From Bifidobacterium miconis (lineage in GTDB: Bacteria; Actinomycetota; Actinomycetes; Actinomycetales; Bifidobacteriaceae), in NCBI RefSeq assembly GCF_019331735.1, contig NZ_JAHBBH010000018.1, positions 1 through 64,000 of the forward strand: DNA of 64,000 nt, read 5' to 3'. Position 1 is the stretch's first letter. Each line of letters begins with the position of its first letter. Positions 58,169-64,000 of the stretch are shown in pieces. The position numbers and the translations under genes are program-made. The notes beneath the pieces are model-generated. The model saw nothing but the letters and a program-made list of their open reading frames with translations. It ran no database searches and was not told where the DNA came from.

Positions 58169-58204
58169 GAACTGCCCGCGCCCCGAACAGGAAGCGGGCA
58201 TTTC
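58169..58204. terminator. Bidirectional terminator, three mismatches (right)
   Basis: The stem equivalent to 6011-6046 here has mismatches at 58172/58201, 58180/58193 and 58181/58192. Breaking a stem on both sides without compensation argues that the right-arm sequence is wrong here. Confidence 0.75.
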
Positions 58205-58217
58205 GCATGCGTACGAG

Positions 58218-59630
58218 TTACAGGCCTTCATACCAGCGCTTAAGCTCGGCGACGGCGACGTCGTGGTCGACGGGGCCGTTATCGAGGCGGTATTCGAGCA
58301 TGTGCTTGTACGCGCGGCCGACCATCGGGCCGGGTTCGAGGCCGAGCAGCGACATGATCTCGTTGCCGTCGATGTCCGGGCGGATCGCGTCGAAGTCCTC
58401 CTTCTTCTTGAGCTCGCGCACGCGGTCTTCCATCTCGTCCATCGCGGATGAGAACACCATCGCCTTGCGCTTGTTCTGCGTGGTCGCGTCGGCGCGCGTG
58501 AGCCGGTTGAGCCGCTCGTACAGAGGCCCCGCGTCCTTGACGTACCGGCGCACGGCCGAGTCGGTCCACGGCTCGTCCACGTAGCCGTGGAAGCGCAGGT
58601 GCAGGTTCACAAGCTCGCTCACGTCGTCGATGATGTGGTGGTCGAAGTGCAGCGCCTTGAGCCGCTTGCGCGTCATCTTCGCGCCGACTGCGTCGTGGTG
58701 GTGGAAGCTGACCTTGCCGCCCGGCTCGAACTTGCGCGTCTTCGGCTTGCCGATGTCGTGCATGAGCGCGGCGAGGCGCAGCGTCAGGTCCGGACGCGGC
58801 ACGGGGCCGTCGTCGTCGGTTTCCAGCGCGACCGCGCGGTCGAGCACGATCATCGTGTGCTCGAAGACGTCCTTGTGACGGTGATGCTCGTCGATTTCCA
58901 GCTGCAGCGCGGGGATTTCCGGGAACACGATGTCCGCGAGGCCGGAGTCGACGAGCGCTTCGATGCCGGCGCGCGGACGGTCGGACAGCAGCATCTTGAC
59001 GAGTTCGTCGCGCACGCGTTCGGCGGAGACGATCTCGATGCGATCGACCATGTCGGTGATCGCCGCGGCCGTCTCCGGCTCGATCGAGAAGCCGAGCTGG
59101 GCGACGAAGCGCACGGCGCGCATCATGCGCAGCGGATCGTCGTCGAACGACTGCCGCGGGTCGACCGGCGTGCGCAGCACGCCCTTGGCGAGGTCGTTCG
59201 CGCCGCCGAACGGGTCGACGAATTCGAGCTGCGGTACGCGCAGCGCCATCGCATTGACGGTGAAGTCGCGGCGGGACAGATCGCCCTCCAACGTGTCGCC
59301 GTAGCTGACTTCCGGCTTGCGCGAGTCCGGATCGTAGACATCCGACCGGTATGTGGTGATCTCGACCTTGACTTCGGTGCCGTCCTCGCGCCGGCGCATC
59401 GCGCCGAGCGTGCCGAACTTGCGGCCCATGTCCCAGAAGCCGTCGCGCCCCCACTTGCGCAGGATCGGCTCGAACTGCTCGGGCCGCGCCGACGAGCAGA
59501 AATCAAGGTCATGCGACTTGCGGTGCAGCAGCAGGTCGCGCACCGGACCTCCCACCAACGCCAGCTCGTACCCCTGTTCGGCGAACAAACGACCCAGCTC
59601 AATGGCCTCCGGCCAGACTTCGAAATTCAC
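58218..59630 (-). CDS. CCA tRNA nucleotidyltransferase (right copy, canonical motifs)
   Basis: 470 residues from GTG 59630. Nucleotidyltransferase signature LVGGPVRDLLL (25-35) with metal-binding DLD (41-43), RRDFTVNAMA (120-129), and SFDDDPLRMMRAVRF (161-175). A C-terminal HD domain is present (HHRHKDVFEHTM and LMHDIGKPKTR), followed by basic helices for tRNA binding. It adds or repairs the 3' CCA of tRNAs from CTP and ATP. The fusion with an HD domain and the location next to Nudix and murJ are usual for actinobacteria. Its substrate tRNA-Thr in this locus lacks an encoded CCA. Confidence 0.9.
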   Translation of the reverse strand: MNFEVWPEAIELGRLFAEQGYELALVGGPVRDLLLHRKSHDLDFCSSARPEQFEPILRKWGRDGFWDMGRKFGTLGAMRRREDGTEVKVEITTYRSDVYDPDSRKPEVSYGDTLEGDLSRRDFTVNAMALRVPQLEFVDPFGGANDLAKGVLRTPVDPRQSFDDDPLRMMRAVRFVAQLGFSIEPETAAAITDMVDRIEIVSAERVRDELVKMLLSDRPRAGIEALVDSGLADIVFPEIPALQLEIDEHHRHKDVFEHTMIVLDRAVALETDDDGPVPRPDLTLRLAALMHDIGKPKTRKFEPGGKVSFHHHDAVGAKMTRKRLKALHFDHHIIDDVSELVNLHLRFHGYVDEPWTDSAVRRYVKDAGPLYERLNRLTRADATTQNKRKAMVFSSAMDEMEDRVRELKKKEDFDAIRPDIDGNEIMSLLGLEPGPMVGRAYKHMLEYRLDNGPVDHDVAVAELKRWYEGL

Positions 59631-59718
59631 GCTCACCCTCTTCAGGTCTCAAGGAAACTTTTGCTCTTATCAGCATAGCGTTACCCCACCAGCGCAAAGT
59701 ATGAGTAAGGTGGTTACC

Positions 59719-60495
59719 ATGATTACGCCAGCGGACCTCGCACGCATGCTCGACCATGCGTCGCGTCGTCATACCCAAAATCCGCTGGCGCCGGACGAAT
59801 TGATGTACACGTCGGAGTCGTCCGCGCAGGTTTCCGTGCACAAGGCAGAGCAGGCTTCCGGGCGCGGATCCGAATCCACCGCGACGCAGATCGAACAGGT
59901 CGAACGCGTCGAGCATGTCGAAATCCGCACGATCACCCCGGCCGAGCAGCAGCCGGCCGTCGCGGAGCCGCCGCATCCGCGACGCCCTTCCCCCGCGAAC
60001 ATGCCGCCGCGCCGCGCGCTGGACGGCCCGACCACGTTCGCCTCGCTCGACGCGCAGGACCTGCCCGTCGTGCGCGAGTATTCCGCCGGCGGCCTCTTGT
60101 TCGACCGCCACGGCCGCCTGGCATTCATCGCTCGCCATTCGCGCAGCGGTCATCTCGAATGGTGCCTGCCGAAGGGCCACATCGAAAAGGGCGAGACGCC
60201 GCAGCATACCGCCGTGCGCGAAGTGCACGAGGAAACCGGCATTCTGGGCGAGGTGGTCGATTCGATCGCGACCATCGACTACTGGTTCACGGGCACGAGC
60301 CAGCGCGTGCACAAGCTCGTCCATCATTTCGCGCTGCGTCAGGTGGGCGGCGAGCTCAGCGTCGACGGCGACCCGGACCATGAGGCCGAGGATGCGATCT
60401 GGGTGGACTTCGAGGATTTGGACGGCGTGCTCAGCTATCCTAATGAACGCAAGATCGCATGGCTGTATGCCAAGAAACTGAACAGGCAGGCTTGA
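59719..60495 (+). CDS. Nudix hydrolase with long N-terminal extension (right copy, canonical)
   Basis: 258 residues. The Nudix box G-x5-E-x7-REVHEETGI spans 153-175 (GHIEKGE, then REVHEETGI), with preceding strand SAGGLLFDRHGRLAFIARHS. About 120 residues of low-similarity, Glu/Pro/Thr-rich sequence precede the domain, so only the C-terminal half is catalytic. It probably hydrolyses a nucleoside diphosphate derivative; the substrate is not predictable. The ATG at 59719 was chosen over ATG 59701 because AAGGTGG (59706-59712) precedes it. It ends one base before the DUF6049 GTG, indicating an operon. Confidence 0.87.
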   Translation: MITPADLARMLDHASRRHTQNPLAPDELMYTSESSAQVSVHKAEQASGRGSESTATQIEQVERVEHVEIRTITPAEQQPAVAEPPHPRRPSPANMPPRRALDGPTTFASLDAQDLPVVREYSAGGLLFDRHGRLAFIARHSRSGHLEWCLPKGHIEKGETPQHTAVREVHEETGILGEVVDSIATIDYWFTGTSQRVHKLVHHFALRQVGGELSVDGDPDHEAEDAIWVDFEDLDGVLSYPNERKIAWLYAKKLNRQA

Positions 60496-60496
60496 C

Positions 60497-62656
60497 GTGA
60501 ACCCCACTGCAGCGCGCGCAACCGCGCGGATCACCAGGACACTGCGCGCACTGCTGGCCTTGGCGCTCGCCGTGGCGATGTGCGCGGCGCTCGTCGCATG
60601 GCCGACGCCGGCGTCCGCCGACGACACGGACGGCAGCACGACCGACACGACCAATACCGGCACGGCCAATGCGGCCGACGACGCGAACGCCGACGGCACC
60701 GGCACGGACACCAACGACCAAGGCACCGGCATCACGATCGCCATCGACGCGGTCACCGCGGTCGTCACCGCCACATCCGGCTACCAGCTCAAAGCCACCG
60801 TGTCCAACGGTTCGCAGGACGCGCTGGACGCCGGCACGCTCAACCTGTCCGCGAATCTCGGCTACATCTTCAACTCGCGCACCGACATGCAGGAATGGTC
60901 GCAGGGCGACGCGAACATCCCCATGATGGACGATCTGGGCAGCGTTTCCGTGCCCGAGCTCACGCCGGGCGCGTCCGCGTCCGTGACCGTCTCGGCAAGC
61001 AAGGAGTCGCTCGGACGCATCGCGACGTGGGGTCCCAAGCCGATCCTCGTCAGCTACGTCAGCGGCGACCGGCCGCTCGCGCAAACGCACAGCTTCCTGA
61101 CCCGCTCATCGGCCGGCATGAACGCCATCGACGCTCCGGCGCTCAACCTGACCATCGCCATGCCGCTGCGATCGGGCGCATGGCAGGTCAGCGACACCGC
61201 GTTCGAATCGCTGGCAAGCGGCTCGTCGAACGCCGGCTCGGCCATCGTCACGCTCGGCGAGGAGGCGAAAACCGACCGCGTCTACCAGCAGCTGCTCGCG
61301 AAGCATCCCACGCTGCAGGTCATCGCCGACCCGACACTGCTGGACGCAATGGACATGCCCACGCAGGTCAACGGCATCATGCAGCCGTCCGGATTCGACA
61401 TGTCCGCGTACGGTTCGGACAACGCGGGCGCATACGAGGCGGCCGGCGTGACGAGCTCCGCATGGAACGCCGACGCCGCGCTGGCCGATTACCGTTCGGC
61501 GCTGGGCGACCAGAAGGCGTCCACGAACGGGGTCGCGTGGCAGGGCAGGGCGAACTGGTCGCTGGCCTCGCTCACGCAGGCGAAGCGGCAGGGCTATTCG
61601 GTCGTGATCGCGAACCACGAGTTCGACAACAGCGACGATTCGACCGTGCACACGGGCAAAATCGTCGTGCCCACCGACGCGGGAGACGTGACCGTGCTCA
61701 CGCAGCAGCGCGTGCTCAGCCGGCTCGCGCAGGGCAAGGCGACGAGCGCGAGCGCCGACGCCGAGGGCAGCATGGCGGGCCGCATCGCCCGGTTCATCGC
61801 GCAGAGCGCGTTCTATCAGATGGAGCAGCCGTACACGACGCGCAGCCTGCTGGTGTGCATGAACGCGAACGCGAACGGCGCGATGGTCGACGCGCTGATG
61901 AGCGCGGCCGAGCACGCCTCGTGGCTGAACCTGACCGATCTCGCGACGCTGAGCCGGGCGGATGCGTTCGCGTCCGGCGACGACGCGCTCGCCATGGTGA
62001 ACGAGACGACGAAGCTGACCGACGCGCAGTCGGACGAGCTGACGGGCACGCTGTCGACGCTCGCCGCGGACCGCGATCAGATCAGCCGGTTCATTTCGTC
62101 CGTACTCGTCGCCGACGGCAAGTCGACGGCGTGGAGCAACCAGCTGCTCGCCGCGCAGTCGACGCTCGCGCTGCACGCGATGTCCGGCAACGCGACCGTC
62201 GCCAAACGCATGACGGACGGCGCCGCGCGTCTGGTCGACCGTCTGCTCGGCGGCGTGACGATCACCCCGTCCGAATCGCTGACGGTGGTCAGCGAAACGG
62301 CGAAGATGCCGGTCACGCTGAGCAACACGCTCCCGTACGCGGTGCACGTGAAGGTCTCGTCGATCACCGATTCGATGGAGATCGTCACCTCGCGCACCGC
62401 CGAAACCGAGATTCCGGCGCATGCGGAGGCGCAGATCACGTTCTCGATCCGCGTGTCCACGTCCGGTTCGGCAAACGCGACGATCGCGCTGCAAGACCGC
62501 AACGGGCAGGCGTTCGGAGAGCCGCAGACCAAGAAGATCACCAGCGTGCTGCAGATCAGCGACATGAGCGGTTTCGTGATCATCGGATTCGCCGTCGTGC
62601 TCGGCCTGCTCGGCCTGTGGCGTCAGTTCCATCGCAAGAAAGATCCCGACGAATGA
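60497..62656 (+). CDS. DUF6049-type secreted, membrane-anchored protein (right copy)
   Basis: 719 residues as in the left copy, with Gly instead of Val in the TNxVAWQGR segment (base 61530). It lies between Nudix (one base upstream) and murJ (ATGA overlap). These three genes therefore look like one transcription unit directed away from the CCA enzyme. Confidence 0.85.
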   Translation: MNPTAARATARITRTLRALLALALAVAMCAALVAWPTPASADDTDGSTTDTTNTGTANAADDANADGTGTDTNDQGTGITIAIDAVTAVVTATSGYQLKATVSNGSQDALDAGTLNLSANLGYIFNSRTDMQEWSQGDANIPMMDDLGSVSVPELTPGASASVTVSASKESLGRIATWGPKPILVSYVSGDRPLAQTHSFLTRSSAGMNAIDAPALNLTIAMPLRSGAWQVSDTAFESLASGSSNAGSAIVTLGEEAKTDRVYQQLLAKHPTLQVIADPTLLDAMDMPTQVNGIMQPSGFDMSAYGSDNAGAYEAAGVTSSAWNADAALADYRSALGDQKASTNGVAWQGRANWSLASLTQAKRQGYSVVIANHEFDNSDDSTVHTGKIVVPTDAGDVTVLTQQRVLSRLAQGKATSASADAEGSMAGRIARFIAQSAFYQMEQPYTTRSLLVCMNANANGAMVDALMSAAEHASWLNLTDLATLSRADAFASGDDALAMVNETTKLTDAQSDELTGTLSTLAADRDQISRFISSVLVADGKSTAWSNQLLAAQSTLALHAMSGNATVAKRMTDGAARLVDRLLGGVTITPSESLTVVSETAKMPVTLSNTLPYAVHVKVSSITDSMEIVTSRTAETEIPAHAEAQITFSIRVSTSGSANATIALQDRNGQAFGEPQTKKITSVLQISDMSGFVIIGFAVVLGLLGLWRQFHRKKDPDE

Positions 62657-64000
62657 GTTCCAGCAGTTCCTCCCTCGGCCGCAATTCGATGATCATGGCC
62701 GCCGGCACGGCGGCGTCCCGCGTGACCGGGCAGGTCCGCACGATTCTGCTGGCGGCCGCGCTCGGCACGACCGGCATGGCGGCGAACGCCTATCAGGCCG
62801 GCGCGATGATTCCGCAGGCCGTGTTCACGCTCGTTTCGGGCGGCATCTTCAACGCGGTGCTCGTGCCGCAGATCGTGCGCACGCTGCAGCAGAAGGACGC
62901 CGAGGAGCGGCTCAACAAGCTCATCACGCTGGCGATCGCGATGCTGGGCGGCATCACGCTGATCATGGCCGCGGCCACCCCGCTGCTCACCATGCTCTAC
63001 GTGCGCGGCACCCCCGAGATGATGGCCCTCACGAACGCGTTCACGCTGTGGTGCATGCCGCAGATCTTCTTCTACGGCCTGTACACGGTGCTCGGCCAGA
63101 TTCTCGCCGCCAAGGACCATTTCGGCACGTACGCGTGGTCTTCGGTGGGCGCGAACCTGATCAGCTGCGCGGGCTTCACCGCGTTCATCGTGTTGTTCGG
63201 CCGTTCCACCGAGCAGCCGGTCGCATTCTGGACGGCCAACAAGCTGGCCCTCACGGCCGGCACGTGGACGCTGGGCGTCGCCTTCCAGGCACTGATCCTG
63301 TTCCTGCCGCTCACGCGCTGCGGCATCCGCTACCGCCCGCGGTTCGGCGTGGCCGGCATCGGGCTCAAGTCCATGGGATCGGTGGCCGGCTGGAGCGTCG
63401 GCATCGTCATCCTCGACCAGCTGGTCAACATCATCACCACGAACATCACCACGTCCGCACCGGATCAGGCGCACGCGACGATGGGCCTGAACATGCTCGA
63501 CGTGGCCGGCAACGCCACGTACCAGAACGCGTTCACGCTGTACATGCTGCCGTACTCGCTCATCGCCGTCTCCGTGGCGACGGCCCTGTTCCCGAAGATA
63601 TCGCGCGCGATCGCCGACCATGACATTCCGGACGCGCGCGACGCGCTCAGCCAGTCGCTGCGCAGCGTGGGCGTGCTCATGGTGTTCTTCACGGTCGCGT
63701 TCATCGTCATGCCGGTGCCGATCATCCTCGCGCTGCTGCCGTCAGTGAGCGTCAAGGAGGCGATGCTCATCGCCACGCCGCTGACGATGCTCGGCCTCGG
63801 CCTGCCCGTTTCCAGCGCGTACCTGATCATCCAGCGCACGTTCTACGCGTTCGAGGACGGCCGCACGCCGTTCCTGTTCATGCTGCTGTTCAACGCGATG
63901 TTCGTCGTGCTCGTGCTGGGAGGCGCGGCGATGACGTCGCCGACGATGTGGGTCGCGATCGTCGGCGTCGGTTCCGCGGTCGGTCACCTGCTCGCGTTCC
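62653..64000 (+). CDS. murJ: MurJ-type lipid II flippase, cut by window edge (right copy)
   Basis: The first 449 codons are present and the gene runs off the right edge. No difference from the left copy is seen over the shared length. Many hydrophobic helices are evident, for example GFTAFIVLFG, WTLGVAFQALILFLPL and VGVLMVFFTVAFIVMPVPIILALL. Confidence 0.9.
   Translation, partial: MSSSSSSLGRNSMIMAAGTAASRVTGQVRTILLAAALGTTGMAANAYQAGAMIPQAVFTLVSGGIFNAVLVPQIVRTLQQKDAEERLNKLITLAIAMLGGITLIMAAATPLLTMLYVRGTPEMMALTNAFTLWCMPQIFFYGLYTVLGQILAAKDHFGTYAWSSVGANLISCAGFTAFIVLFGRSTEQPVAFWTANKLALTAGTWTLGVAFQALILFLPLTRCGIRYRPRFGVAGIGLKSMGSVAGWSVGIVILDQLVNIITTNITTSAPDQAHATMGLNMLDVAGNATYQNAFTLYMLPYSLIAVSVATALFPKISRAIADHDIPDARDALSQSLRSVGVLMVFFTVAFIVMPVPIILALLPSVSVKEAMLIATPLTMLGLGLPVSSAYLIIQRTFYAFEDGRTPFLFMLLFNAMFVVLVLGGAAMTSPTMWVAIVGVGSAVGHLLAF

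Larger units (their letters stand above)
32207..64000 (-). repeat. Right arm of giant inverted repeat
   Basis: This is the mirror of 215-32008. The right arm carries its own set of damaging substitutions: two stop codons in the kinase, one in rsmA, one in the surface protein, loss of the ispE stop and a weakened terminator. At many of these sites the left arm carries the family-typical sequence, and the reverse holds elsewhere. Confidence 0.97.

Noticed and set aside
215-64000. Diversity-generating retroelement or targeted hypermutation as the source of arm differences
   Set aside because: Substitutions are not adenine-specific, lie in many unrelated housekeeping genes and terminators, and no reverse transcriptase or template repeat is present.
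215-64000. Two diverged natural copies (recent segmental duplication)
   Set aside because: Mismatch clusters break invariant motifs alternately in each arm with long identical stretches between; neutral divergence would be spread out and include indels.

Overview
The window is high-GC DNA of bifidobacterial character. This rests on gene order and protein style: murJ, a DUF6049 secreted protein, a Nudix protein and a CCA-adding enzyme; an rpfB-like, rsmA, ispE, LytR_C run; a DsbA-like protein beside a Ser/Thr kinase; an MsmK/UgpC-type sugar ABC ATPase beside a DUF4032 protein; and Cna-B/LPXTG-type surface proteins with a starch-degrading exoenzyme. The species is not resolved.

The dominant fact is that the window is one giant inverted repeat. 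Position x on the left matches the reverse complement of position 64215-x on the right. The paired part is 215-32008 with 32207-64000, around a 198-base unpaired loop (32009-32206). Bases 1-214 would pair beyond the right edge. Every gene therefore occurs twice in opposite orientation, with no net length difference over about 31.8 kb. The arms differ only by base substitutions, mostly in short clusters, and these often break a conserved motif, a stop codon or a terminator stem in one arm while the other looks normal. The turn-around lies inside an MFS transporter gene. I read this as a fold-back chimera or assembly artefact laid over one real ~32 kb locus. A real palindrome of this size would be extraordinary and very unstable in a bacterium.

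Single-copy layout, read outward to centre (left-arm coordinates; the right arm mirrors it): murJ (partial), DUF6049 secreted membrane protein and Nudix protein form a tight cluster. A CCA tRNA nucleotidyltransferase diverges from it and converges on a LytR_C-domain protein across a shared terminator. LytR_C, ispE, rsmA and an rpfB-like lytic transglycosylase lie on one strand, probably transcribed from rpfB toward LytR_C. Then come tRNA-Thr(TGT), an intergenic array of periodic 8-bp dyad boxes, a membrane-anchored DsbA-like protein and a Ser/Thr kinase. A regulatory-looking intergenic region separates the kinase from the divergent MsmK/UgpC ATPase and the DUF4032 protein. Next is a translationally coupled pair, a ~2441-residue sortase-type surface protein and a 1492-residue secreted GH13 amylase. 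A strong palindrome and terminator follow, then an RlmB-like rRNA methyltransferase and the divergent MFS transporter cut by the junction.

Functionally the locus combines envelope work (MurJ, transglycosylase, DsbA-like, kinase), tRNA/rRNA maturation (CCA enzyme, RsmA, RlmB), isoprenoid synthesis (IspE) and carbohydrate acquisition (secreted amylase, host- or substrate-binding surface protein, shared sugar-ABC ATPase). The best non-artefact signals are the 63-bp-period dyad array beside tRNA-Thr, the adhesin-amylase operon, and a frameshift in the adhesin gene that both arms share.
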